NCBI GenBank assembly: GCA_038501625.1
Contig: JAZAYU010000007.1
Location: forward strand, 2,583,685 to 2,647,684
Direction of reading: 5' to 3'
DNA from: Corbicula japonica
Taxonomy: Eukaryota > Mollusca > Bivalvia > Venerida > Cyrenidae
Length of the DNA stretch: 64,000 nt
The notes below the pieces were generated by a model. That model ran no database searches. It had not been told where the DNA came from and saw nothing but the letters and a program-made list of their open reading frames with translations. This document shows positions 49,918 to 61,923 of this stretch, one piece after another; positions within the stretch are counted from its first letter, which is position 1, and each line of letters opens with the position of its first letter. A program made the position numbers and the translations under genes.

Positions 49918-50463
49918 ATAATCGAATTTATGTCATGTGAAATCATCTGTCATGAAATTAAAACAAAGTTTCTCTAGTTACTTTAATCTTAGAACGTTCT
50001 ATTATGGGTTGTTTTCTTATTGTCAAGCCTAGACAATCGCCTTTTTACCTAAATACAGGTAAAACAATTATTCTTTAATCAAGCGCTAACGTTGAATGTA
50101 ATACTATAGTTCCTAAAGGTAAAGGTTACAGGCTAAGCCAAATATTTGGCCAGCTGTCCGCAACAAAACAATAGTAGAACTGACATTTTGCTTCTGTAAA
50201 TCGAGTGTTGGTAAATTAAACAGCCCGGCGTATTTTATATTTACCTTGATCGGCGACTTAGAAATTTCCTTTCCATTACTTATCGGTGTTGTAACATGTG
50301 TCAGCTGAACCTACATTTAGTCAATCGTATCAACTCGGCGATCTCCGGCAAGCTTCGGATATCACCGAAGCGTGATCCGAGTGACAATTAGTACGAAGTC
50401 GTAAGCTCTTCAAGGAGTTAGCAATTTATGCACGTTCATGGCCAAACGAGCATGATAAATTTT
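49918..50463 (-). repeat. R3 dispersed repeat (copy 2)
   Basis: A duplicate of 38240-38785, inverted relative to 20388-20890. Confidence 0.65.
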
Positions 50464-50612
50464 AAACTCCTGGGTTTCCATCTAACATTTAGTCATTGAC
50501 CCATGTTTTAAAATTTACAAGAAGTGTTCGGGTTTTCTTCAAGGTTTTACATGTATTTGAGTACCTTTTTCTGGTATTGTATATTGTCGGCAGACGGGCC
50601 ATTTTTCTAAAT

Positions 50613-51133
50613 ATTGTTTTCTCAAATGAAATATACATGGATGTGTTGCAATTATGATGAATTAGTTGTTTTATTTAAAAAAAACTGTTCAGTTATCCGA
50701 TTTTTGGCTTTCAAAGTTCCCTTTTCATCTATTATAATTAACGAACACCGCGATTTTTTAAGCATAAACCGACGCCATTTTGTCTCTGAAAACTGACGTT
50801 AAAAACGCATTGAATTTGAAAAACGTGAGCCACGGATAAAAAATTATATGTATATGAAGTAATTTGTAAGACGGAGTAGGTAATGAAATTTCGTAGCAAT
50901 CAACGCAAAACTGACTGAAATATCGGCTTTTGTTGCTTGAACGCTGGATTTGAAGTATCCGAATATGGCATTTGCTCAATTAAATGTATGCGAAATTTCG
51001 TGAGGAAACTCGAAAAAAATATGGGCCGTGTTCCACCTTCAAACGACGTTACATTTTGGTAAATGTAATACATGTAAGCCCGATTAAAAATCTTGCATGC
51101 CATTGTTAAAATGACATATTTTGTTATACTTAC
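50613..51133. other. Unique AT-rich spacer
   Basis: DNA between the end of the tandem duplication and the foldback element. I see no gene or repeat. Confidence 0.5.
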
Positions 51134-51140
51134 AGTATTA

Positions 51141-54100
51141 GGTGAGTGAAGTTGGCTCTGACATCGAAGATCGAAAATCGAAATATAATATCGAGCTGAA
51201 CATTGAGCCAGCTCTGTGATCGAAATTCAAATAAATGTATATTTCGAGCTGAGATGAATATTGAGCCAGCTCAGAGATCGAAATTCAGATACAAGTGAAT
51301 TTCGAGCTGTGATGAATATCGAGCTAGCTCTGAGATCGATTTTCAAACAAAACCCTGCGAATATCGACCTTGGGGTGAATATCGAGCTAGCACTGCGCTC
51401 GAAATTCAGATAAAAGTGAATTTCTAGCTGGGATGAATATCGAACTAGCCATGAGATCGATATTCTAACCAAACCATGCGGAAGTCGAGCTGGGGTGAAT
51501 ATCGAGCCAGCTCTGATATCGAAATTCAGATACAAGTGAATTCCGAGCTGGGATGAATATCAAGCCAGCTTTAAGATCAAAATTCAAACAAACCGCGCGA
51601 ATTTCGAGCTTGGATGAATATCGGGCCAGCTCTGAGATCGATATTCAAACATAAACTCTGCGAATATCAAGCTGCAGTAAATATCATGCAAGCTCTGAGA
51701 TCGAAAGTCATATAAAGTTAATTTCGAGCTGGGAATTGAATATCGAGCCTTCTCTGAGCTCGATATTCAAACAAAACTCAGCAAATATTGAGCTGGGATG
51801 AATATTGAGCCAGCTCTGAGATCGAAGTTCAGATAAAAATGAATTTCGAGCTGGGATGAATATCGATCCATCTCTGGTATCGATATTCAAACAAAACCAT
51901 GCGAATATCGAACTGGGGTGAATATCGAGCCAACTTTGAGATAGAAATTCAGATAAATATGAATTTCGAGCTAAGTTGAATAAAAAGCCATCTCTAAGAT
52001 CGAAATCTACACAAACTGCGCGCATTTCGAGCTGGATTGTATATCGAGCCAGCTCTGCGATCGAAATTCAAATAAAAGTGAATTTCGAGCAGGGATGAAT
52101 ATCGAGCCAGCTCTGAGATCGACATTCAAACAAACCCCGCGAATAATGAGCTGGGATGAATATCGAGCCAGCTATGCGATCGATATTCAAACAAAACCCT
52201 GCGAATATCGAGCAGGGGTGAATATCGAGCCATTTCTGAGATCGAAATTCAGATAAAAGTGAATTTCGAGCTGGGATGAATATCGAGCCATCTCTGAGAT
52301 CGATATTCAAACAAAACCATGCGAATATCGAGCTGGGGTGAATATCGAGCTAGCTCTGAGATCGAAATACAGATTAAAATGAATTTCGAGTTGGGGTGAA
52401 TAACGAGCTAGCTCTGATATCGATATTCAAACAAAACCATGCGAATATCGAGCTGGGGTGAATATCGAGCCAGCTCTGAGATCGAAACTCAGATAAAAGT
52501 GAATTTCGAGCTTGGGTACTATCGAGCCAGCTCTGAGATCGATATTAAAACAAACCGCGCGAAGTTCGACCTGGACTGAATATCGAGCCATCTCTGTGAT
52601 CGATATTCTAACAAAACCATGCGAATATCGAGTTGGTGTTAATATCAAGCCAGCTCTGAGATCGAAATTTAAATGACAGTGACCTTCGAGCTGGGGTAAT
52701 ATCGAGCCAGCTCTGAGATCGATATTAAAACAAACCGCGCGAATTTCGAGCTGGACTGAATATCGAGCCAGCTCTGAGATCGTAATTCAGATGAAAAGTA
52801 AATTTCGAGCCGAGTTGAATATCATGCCAGCTCTGAGATAGATTTTCACACAAACCGCGCGAATTTCGAGCTGGATTGTATATCGAGCCAGCTCTGCGAT
52901 CGAAATTCAAATAAAAGTGAATTTCGAGCAGGGATGAATATCGAGCCAGCTCTGAGATCGATATTCAGACAAACCGCGCGAATTTGGAGCTGGGATGATA
53001 ATCGAGCCAGCTATGAGATCGATATTCAAACAAAACCCTGCGAATATCGAGCAGGGGTGAATATCGAGCCATTTCTGAGATCAAAATTCAGATAAAAGTG
53101 AATTTCGAGCTGTGATGAATATCGAGCCATCTCTGAGATCGATATTCAAACAAAACCATGCGAATATCGAGCTGGGGTGAATATCGAGCCAGCTCTGCGA
53201 TCGAAATTCAAATAAAAGTGAATTTCGAGCTGGGATGAATATCGAGCCAGCTCTGAGATCGACATTCAAACAAACCCCGCGAATAATGAGCTGGGATGAA
53301 TATCGAGCCAGCTATGCGATCGATATTCAAACAAAACCCTGCGAATATCGAGCAGGGGTGAATATCGAGCCAATTCTGAGATCGAAATTCAGATAAAAGT
53401 GAATTTCGAGCTGGGATGAATATCGAGCCATCTCTGAGATCGATATTCAAACAAAACCATGCGAATATCGAGCTGGGGTGAATATCGAGCTAGCTCTGAG
53501 ATCGAAATACAAATAAAAATGAATTTCGAGTTGGGGTGAATAACGAGCTAGCTCTGAGATCGATATTCAAACAAAACCATGCGAATATCGAGCTGGGGTG
53601 AATATCGAGCCAGCTCTGAGATCGAAACTCAGATAAAAGTGAATTTCGAGCTTGGGTACTATCGAGCCAGCTCTGAGATCGATATTAAAACAAACCGCGC
53701 GAAGTTCGACCTGGACTGAATATCGAGCCATCTCTGCGATCGATATTCTAACAAAACCATGCGAATATCGAGTTGGTGTTAATATCAAGCCAGCTCTGAG
53801 ATCGAAATTTAAATAACAGTGACCTTCGAGCTGGGGTAATATCGAGCCAGCTCTGAGATCGATATTAAAACAAACCGCGCGAATTTCGAGCTGGACTGAA
53901 TATCGAGCCAGCTCTGAGATCGAAATTCAGATGAAAAGTTAATTTCGAGCCGAGTTGAATATCATGCCAGCTCTGAGATAGATTTTCACACAAACCGCGC
54001 GAATTTCGAGCTGGATTGTATATCGAGCCAGGTCTGCGATCAAAATTCAAATAAAAGTGAATTTCGAGCAGGGATGAATATCGAGCCAGCTCTGAGATCG

Positions 54101-55577
54101 ATATTCAGGCAAACCGCGCGAATTTGGAGCTGGGATGAATATCGAGCCAGCTATGAGATCGTTATTCAAACAAAACCCTGCGAATATCGAGCAGGGGTGA
54201 ATATCGAGCCATTTCTGAGATCGAAATTCAGATAAAAGTGAATTTCGAGCTGTGATGAATATCGAGCCATCTCTGAGATCGATATTCAAACAAAACCATG
54301 CGAATATCGAGCTGGGGTGAATATCGAGCCAGCTCGGAGATCGAAATTCAAATAAAAGTGAATTTCGAGCTGGGATGAATATCGAGCCAGCTCTGAGATC
54401 GACATTCAAACAAACCCCGCGAATTTGGAGCTGGGATGAATATCGGGCCAGCTATGCGATCGATATTCAAACAAAACCCTGCGAATATCGAGCTGGGGTG
54501 AATATCGGGCCAGCTCTGAGATCGAAATTCAGATAAAAGTAAATTTCGAGCTGGGATGAATATCGAGCGATCTCTGAGATCGATGTTCAAACAAAACCTT
54601 GCGAACATCGAGCTGTGGTGAATATCGAGCCAACTCTGAGATCTAAATTCCGATAAAAATGAATTTCGAGCTGGGATGAATATCGAGCCATCTCTGAAAT
54701 CGATATTCAAACAAAACCATGCGAATATCGAGCTGGGATAAATATCTAGCCAGTTTTGAGATCGAAATTCAGATAAAATGCATTTCAAGCTGGGACGAAT
54801 ATCGAGCCCGCTTTGAGATCGATATTCAAACAAAGCGCGCGAATTTTGAGCCGGACTGAATATCGAGCCAGCTCGGAGATCGAAATTCAATCAAAAGTGA
54901 ATTTCGAGCTAAGGTGAATATCGAGTCAGCTCTGACATCGATATTCAAACAACCGCACGAATTTCGAGCTGGACTGAATATCGAGCCAGTTCTGAGATCG
55001 AAATTCAAATGAAAGTGAATTCCGAGCAGGGATGAATATCGAGCCAGCTCTGAGATCGAAATTTATATACAAGTAAATTTCGAGCCGAATTTTGTATCGA
55101 GTCAGCTTTGAGATCGAAATTACAATAAAATTGAATTTCAAGTTTTGATGAATATCGAGCCAGCTTTGAGATCGATATCCAAACAAACCGCGCGAATTTC
55201 GAGCTGAACTAAATATCGAGCCAGCTCTGATATCGATATTCAAACAAAATCCTGCGAATATCGAGCTGGAGTGAATATCGAGCCTGCTCCGAGATCGAAA
55301 TTTAGAAACAACTGAATTTCAAGCTAAGTTGAATATCGAGCCAGCTCAGACATGGATATTCAAACAAACCGCGCGAATTTCGAGCTGGACTGAATACCAA
55401 GCCAGCTCTGATATAGAAATTCAAATCAAAGTGTATTTCGAGCTGTGATGAATATCGAGCCAGCTCTGAGACCGAAATTCAGATAAAAGTGAATTTCGCG
55501 CTGGATGAATATCGAGCCAGCTCTGAGATCGATATTCAAACTCATCGTACGAATTTCGAGCAGGAGCTGAGAATTCA
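51141..55577. repeat. Left arm: tandem array, ~57-62-bp monomers
   Basis: Monomers follow gaatatcgagccagctctga, then gatcga plus a variable A/T-rich part, then gcgaattt or gtgaattt, then cgagctgggat. Two main variants differ in the middle: aattcagataaaagtg and tattcaaacaaaccgcgc (or tattcaaacaaaaccatgc). A higher-order unit of 1140 bp is evident: 52068, 52427 and 52725 correspond to 53208, 53567 and 53865. Each monomer contains nested inverted repeats (gaatatcga/tcgatattc and gagctgg/ccagctc). Open frames through the array are repeat artefacts. Confidence 0.9.
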
Positions 55578-56049
55578 AAACTAGTTGGTAAATCAAGTTG
55601 GTAAAAATATATTGTTTCTGCGGCAGAAATTGACTTACATTTTGTTGGAGAAATTTGGTTGAAAAAGGTTGGAATGCCGACTATTTGTATATTTTCTAAA
55701 TTTTCTGTACACTATGAATAAAAATTCCTTCATTTGAGAAAGGTTTCGGCCGTGCAGTGTTTTTTTTGCTTTGGTCGACTGTGTTAAAATGTGGCCGAGT
55801 TAAGCAACGCTAAAAGTAACAACCTTACCGCAAATGTAACAAAGTCACTTATGCTAAAAGTAACAAAATCTGTGCTAAATGTAACAGTTGCTTTTGCTTT
55901 TGACAAAACTTATATAATACTATTATATTTCTTTTACTACTTATTATTTGAATACCGCATTTCACCAACGTAGAAAATCTATTTTATTGCGGATAAATTA
56001 ATTTCGGATACGATTGTTTTTGTTACAATTACAAGGATACTTATAATTA

Positions 56050-57033
56050 TCCTTTCCACGACAATAGAAATTTAAACGTGACAAAATTTTTCCCAAAACC
56101 CGACCCTGTTTTAAGGGGGTACGTCCGGAACGTATTTAAACGTATAAAAAAAGTCGCTTTTCAAAATCCGACCCTTTTTTCCGTCGGAAACCGATCGATT
56201 TTTATTTCTTTTTATTAAAAAGTCCTTAATTGGCTGCTAGTTAGAAGAAAGCGGAATCATCGATCAGAATTTTTACACTACAAGTCCTATAAACTCATCG
56301 CATATTTTCTCTAAAATATCATTTAGTAAGAAATTGATTACATGTGACTTAGATAATCTGATAAGAAAATTAATGATTTTAAAAAGTCAAATTTTAAGGA
56401 AAAAATCTTATTACAGTGTTGCTGTTTCTTCATCTTTTATTGTCAAAATAAAAAAGTGGCTCCAAAACAGTTATTCATTATGTTAGAAAATACCTGTATC
56501 TACCTAGTAATTACATAAACATGATATTTTTTGCAATGATATAAAAATTAATGAATGTTAATTAGGTAAATTGATATACGGAATTTTCCGTTACAGTCTT
56601 CCAGCGATAAACCGAATTTTTCGGTTTGGTTTCTCGTTTTCGTAAAAGAGCGTTGAGATTCGGGATTTTAGCGCACTATTTTTGATATGCATATTCCACC
56701 TTTTTTACAGAAGAAAGACATAACGTTAAATTAGGTGTTTTTTACAGTTCTTTAATCGGGTTTCTTACCATGTTGAAAATTCCAAATTTCATTAAAATGT
56801 AGAATACCTGTAACGGACAAAAGCGTATATGCTTTATTCATACTTATCAACGGGCATTAAAAAAATTCGCAGATTTACGTTATGGGTTTTAAAATCGTAT
56901 AAAAAGCATACGTTTAAATACGTTTCGGGCGTACTCCAGTAAAACAGGGTCAGGTTTTGAGAAGTCAAAATTTTGTCACGTTTAAATACGTTTCGGGCGT
57001 CCGTCCGGAAAACAGGGTCGGGCGCGGAAAGGA
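56050..57033. mobile_element. 984-bp TIR element inside the spacer, TA flanks
   Basis: The ends TCCTTTCC and GGAAAGGA are preceded and followed by TA (56048-56049 and 57034-57035). Both terminal ~120-180 bp regions share cccgaccctgtttt, cgtatttaaacgt and acgtgacaaaattttt in inverted orientation, repeated twice per end with some reordering. A TA target suggests a Tc1/mariner-type non-autonomous element. The interior lacks a transposase. Confidence 0.55.
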
Positions 57034-57779
57034 TATGATGTACCTGTCCGCGTATGAGCTTTAGTCAGAGGCGGATCCAGGGGGTTTATTGGGGTTGCAT
57101 GAATCCCCTTTATGGGTAGCAGTATTAAATTTTCATGGACAATTCAAGAAAAAAGACATAAAGATATAAAACAATTAGATAACTTCCATGTACATGTAAA
57201 AAATACAATATCACTGTAGGCGTTTAACAATGAAATACCATTTAATATTAAATTAAATATATTCTTATAACATACTGGAAAATACCGACGGAAAGTTAAC
57301 TTCCTAAAGTAACAAAATATATATCAAGTGGTTTGTATTGCTGTCTTAAATCTCGAAACCTCTTCTCCCATGCTACTAGTATTTGTTCTCCAACCCTCTA
57401 AAACTTTCTAACAATGGTGTTTCTTTTACACTTGGAAAGAGAGTATATACCTATTCTTGATAAACGTTTTAAATATAAATAGAAATTGGGAAAACTGTTT
57501 AATCCGAAAAAAATAGTTTTCGCACAGAGTTTGTTCAGGGCTTACTTGTAATGGAATGAGGGCTAAAGTTTTATTAAATCTTAGTTTGCTACATATGGCT
57601 GTCAAATACTAGTATTTAACATTTGAAGCACGGTTTTATTAATTTAGTGCGTTGTGTCGATTTTCATAATCATGATACATGTAATTGTTAAAGTCCTTGG
57701 GTTCCGTTTTCCTTTAGTAATTTGTTCAGTGCATCAAGAAGCAAACATGATCGTGTTGGAAGAATAGAGTAGGAGGAGT

Positions 57780-58120
57780 TCAAGCAATTCTTTTTCCAGA
57801 TATAGTTGTGGTTCTTGCACAGTTCATTCTATCAACACCTAAAAGGAAACTTTTTTGCACTTCTGTCATAGATACGGTTCGAGGGGAATCTTGTTGTGTT
57901 TTGGGAGTATATAATTCCAAGATGAAATATACAATAATTTGTGTGTTACATTTACGACAAGGCACTGTTACATTTGTTACAAACAAACTCCACTTCATCA
58001 TTTAGTACAGATAGCACAATTGACTTCGCGTTAAATTTGCGGTGTTTGTGTTACTTTTGGCGCTTAATGTTACAGTTAGTACAAAAACTTTTAAATTTAA
58101 CGTTCGCTCATACATTAATT
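57780..58120 (-). pseudogene. Decayed Cys-motif coding relic
   Basis: Minus-strand frames show repeated C-x2-C motifs (FCTNCN, FVCNKCNSALS, VPCRKCNTQI) followed by SMTEVQKSFLLGVDRMNCAR. They are spread over shifted frames with stops. A fragment with CAKCNSC occurs on the plus strand at about 55870-55895. The layout (zinc-ribbon then a helical segment) recalls the N-terminal part of some Mutator-type transposases, but I cannot confirm that. Confidence 0.25.
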
Positions 58121-58434
58121 GGCGAGGTTACATGTAGCGGTGCTACACCCGTGTTTTTTAAGTTTGCATTGATTTCAAATTTCTTTGAAAATGCAGCGTT
58201 TTCTTAGCATTATTAACCTTTACGGTGAGGTACGAACCCTGTAAGCGCCATATATCTAAATATTTTATATTTGAGCTATGTTTATATCCGGTAAAAAGCA
58301 TGAATCGCACAAACTTACGCTAATGAACATAACGCGATCTTCGACATACAGTACACAAGACAAACAAGCCTAATATATTCTATATGCCAGAGAACCTTTT
58401 CAAACTCATAGACTAAGACATGGTTTATTCGACA

Positions 58435-61169
58435 TAAATTCGATCTCAGAGCTGGCTTGATACTAAACCCAGCTCGAAATTCACTTTTATCTAAGTTTCA
58501 GAGCTGGCTCGATATTCAGTCCAGCTTGAAAGTCGCGCGGATTGTTTGAATATCGATGTCAGAGCTGGCTCGATATTCAACTTAGATCAACATTCATTTG
58601 TTTCTGAATTTCGATCTCAGAGCTGGCTTGATATTCAGTCCAGCTCATAATTCGCGCGTTTTTTTTAAATATCGATCTCAGAGCTGGCTCGATATTCACC
58701 CTAGCTCGAAATTCACTTTTATCTGAATTACGATCTCAGAGCTGGCTCGATATTCACCCCAGCTCGATATTCGCATGGTTTTGTTTGAATGTCGATCTCA
58801 GAGATGGCTCGATATTTATTCCAGCTCGAAATTCATTTTTTTTCTGAATTTCGATCTGAGAGCTGGCTTGATATTCAACCCAGCTCGATAATCGCAGGGA
58901 TTTGTTTGAATATCGATCTCAGAGCTGGCTCGATATTCATCCCAGCTCGAAATTCGCGCGGTTTGTTTGAATATCGATCTCAGAGCTGGCTCAATATACA
59001 TCCAGCTCGAAATTCACTTTTCTTGAATTTCGATCTCAGAGCTGGTTATATATTCAGTCCAGCTCGAAATTCGCGCGGTTTGTTTGAATATCGGTCTCAG
59101 AGCTGACTCGATATACATCCCAGCTCGAAATTCACTTTATCTGAATTTCGATCTCGCTCGATATTCAGTCCAGCTCGAAATTCGCGCGGTTTGTTTTAAT
59201 AACGATTTCAGAGCTGGCTCGATATTCATTACAGCTCGAAAATCACTTTATCTGAATTTCTATCTCAAAGCTTGCTCGATATTCACACCAGCTCGATATT
59301 CGCATGGTTTTGTTTGATATCGATCACAGAGATGGCTCGATTTCATCCCAGCTCGAAATTCATTTTAACCTGAATGTCGATTTCAGAGCTGGCTCGATAT
59401 TCACCCCACCTCGATATTCGCAGGGTTTTGCTTGAATATCGATCTCAGAGCAAGCTCGATATTCAACCCAGCTCGAAATTCACTTTTATCTGAATTTCGA
59501 TCTCGGAGTTGGCTCGATATTCACCCGAGCTCGATATTCGCAGGGTTTTGTTTAAAAATCGATCTCAGAGCTGGCTCGATATTCATCCCAGCTCAAAATT
59601 TGCGCGGTTTGTTTGAATATCGATCTCAGAGCTGGCTCGATATTCATCCCAGCTCGTTATTCGCAGGGTTTTGTTTGAAAATCGATCTCAGAGCTGGCTC
59701 GATATTCAGTCCTTCTCGAAATTCATTTCATCAGAATTTTGATCTCAGAGCTGGTTTGATATTCACCCTTAGCTTGACATTCGCATGGTTTGGTTTGAAT
59801 ATAGATCTCAGAGCTGGCTCGATATTAATCCCAACTCGAAATTCACTTTTATTCTAATTTCTATCTCAGAGTTGGCTCGATATTCAACCCACCTCAATAT
59901 TTGCAAGGTTTTGTTTGAATATCCATTTGAGAGCTGGCTCGATATTCATCCCAGCTCGAAATTCACTTTTATCTGAATTTCGATCTCAGAGGTAGCTCGA
60001 AATTAACCGAAGCTCGATATTCGCAGGGTTGTTTTGTTTGAATATCGATCGCAGAGCTGGCTCGATATTTATCCCAGCTCGAAATTCACTTGTATCTGAA
60101 TTTCGATCTCGGAGCTGGCTCGATATTCACCCGAGCTCGATATTCACAGGGTTTTGTTTGAAAATCGATCTCAGAGATGGCTCTATATTCATCCCAGCTC
60201 GAAATTGGCTCGGTTACTTTGAATATCGATCTCAGAGCTGTCTCGATATTCATCCCAGCTCGAAATTTTCTTTTATTTGAATTTTGATCTCAGAGATGGC
60301 TCGATATTCAATCCAGCTCGAAATTCGCGCGTTTTTTTTTTTTGATTATCGATCTAAGAGCTGGCTTGGTGTTCAACTCAGCTCGAAATTTACTTTATCT
60401 GAATTTCGATCTCAGAGCTTGCTCGATATTTAGTCCAGCTCAAAATTCCCTTTATCTGAATTTCGATCTCAGAGCTGGCTCGATATTCACCCCAGCTCGA
60501 TATTCGCAGGGTTTTGTTTGAAAATCGATCTCAGAGCTAGCTCGATATTCAGTCCTCCTCGAAATTCACTTTTATTTGAATTTCGATCACAGAGCTGGTT
60601 TGATATTCAGCCCAGCGCGACATTCGCATGGTTTGGTTTGAATATCGATCTCAGAGCAGGTTCGATATTAATCCCAGCTCGAAATTCACTCTTATCCTAA
60701 TTTCGAACTCAGAGCTGGCTCGATATTCAACTCAACTCGATATTTGCAAGTTTTTGTTTGAATATCGATCTCAGAGTTGGCTCGATATTCATCACAGCTC
60801 GAAATTTTTTTTATCAGAATTTCGATCTCAAAGGTGGCTCAATACTCACCCCAGCTCGATATTCGCAGGGTTTTGTTTAAATATCGATCTCAGAGCTCGC
60901 TCGATATTCATCCCAGCTCGAAATTCACTTGTATCTGAATTTCGATCTCAGAGCTGGCTCGATATTCACCCCAGCTCGGTATTCGCAGGATTTTGTTTGG
61001 ATATCGATCACTTCTATCTGCATTTCGATCTCAGAGCTGTCTCGATATTTATCTCAGCTCAAAATTCACATTTATTTGAATTTCGATCTCAGAGGTGACT
61101 CGATATTCAGCTCGATATTGAATTTCGACCTTCGATCTTCGATGTCAGAGCCAACTTTACACACCTTTA
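58435..61169. repeat. Right arm: inverted tandem array
   Basis: Reverse complement of the left-arm monomers (cgatctcagagctggctcga, tattcatcccagctcgaaat). It is more degenerate and shorter (2.7 versus 4.4 kb), with single-monomer deletions and no obvious 1140-bp higher-order unit. Confidence 0.9.
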
Positions 61170-61176
61170 AGTATTA

Positions 61177-61825
61177 GCGTTTTCTAAGAGGACTATCATT
61201 AAATTAACTGATACACAAAACAGAAGTTCTAGTCGAGGTTACTTTATCTTAACGATTACTGTACTATAATAATTTAGTAATCTAGCAATTATCCAATCTT
61301 TGATGGGATTTGATTGTCAGGGAATCCATCCATGCAAGCTTTTCATCTTTTTTATATTTATAATGTTGTTTGTAAGTAACAGTAGGCTGAATATAATTGT
61401 TATAAATATTTATAAAGTATGTACCCCTACAGCCGTTCAACATACTCATGATCGTTTAGCGGATGTATTTAAGCTACCGTATCTGCGCCTGGATGTGCCG
61501 TCCGCTCCTGGATCTGCCGGTTGACGGCTATGAGTATAGCCCAGGCTATAGTAGTACAAGTATGATACTGATAAGGACTGTCTTTGTAATATGATTGTTT
61601 GTTTAAACTAATGTCAATAATATTATAATACTTACGCACTTTAATAATGTCATTTTTAGTCAATTTTTTCCATAAAGCTTGTTTTCTTTACAGCTTTGCC
61701 CATAGTGTCTATAACTCAATGTTAATCAGTAGAAAGTCTTAACTATATTTTGACGGGGTCCAAGTTGTTGCTCTTCATTTTGTTATATTTTCTTCTACGC
61801 TGTCTTTCCAAAGATTTATCGTTTT
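61177..61825. other. Spacer, no gene recognised
   Basis: AT-rich DNA with a short GC-richer patch near 61485-61545. No family resemblance is seen. Confidence 0.5.
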
Positions 61826-61912
61826 CGTTAATTTTTTGTGGTGTCTTATTTGAAACTGATATTCTTATAAACCAATGTGGCGATTGATTGCTTATATGCA
61901 TAGTTCACTTCT
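61826..61912 (+). repeat. R1 dispersed repeat, 3' fragment
   Basis: The order cgttaattttttgtggtgtc, tttgaaactgat, aatgtggcgatt, tatgcatagttcac is the R1 tail. The segment with the CT tract and ggggaggctg is missing. Confidence 0.6.
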
Positions 61913-61923
61913 TTCATTAGAGT

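Larger units (their letters stand above)
38936..50612. repeat. Tandem segmental duplication, copy 2 (~11.68 kb)
   Basis: This is a direct repeat of 27249-38934. It differs by a CT tract of 35 rather than 45 nt (41717-41751) and ten rather than nine A's near 42443-42452. After 50612 the sequence becomes unique (attgttttctcaaatg). Confidence 0.9.
55578..58434. other. Spacer of the foldback element
   Basis: Unique DNA between the arms. It holds a ~1-kb TIR element (56050-57033), a gaggcggatccaggggg motif near 57069 of the sort seen at MITE ends, and decayed Cys-motif coding fragments at both sides. There is no intact open frame above about 90 codons. Confidence 0.6.
51141..61169. mobile_element. 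~10-kb foldback element with tandem-repeat arms
   Basis: Two arrays of the same short repeat lie in opposite orientation (51141-55577 and 58435-61169) around a 2.9-kb spacer. The outermost ~45 bp of each arm match as inverted repeats and share agttggctctgacatcgaag and atcgagctgaa, although the core repeats differ from that terminal sequence. AGTATTA flanks both sides (51134-51140 and 61170-61176), a candidate 7-bp target duplication. The architecture (long, internally repetitive inverted arms with little coding DNA between) matches foldback transposons such as Drosophila FB and Galileo. I see no homology to those at sequence level. Confidence 0.65.

Noticed and set aside
27249..50612. Haplotype alleles placed in tandem
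   Set aside because: Two alleles of a bivalve would normally differ at many positions over 11 kb. Only length changes in simple repeats were seen, so recent duplication or same-haplotype misassembly is more likely.
51227..55243. Open frames of 60-180 codons across the left foldback arm (and 58.8-61.1 kb on the other strand)
   Set aside because: They translate the short repeat again and again (GSIFIPARNS-type units). Repeat lengths near multiples of 3 keep frames open. No start context or domain supports a protein.
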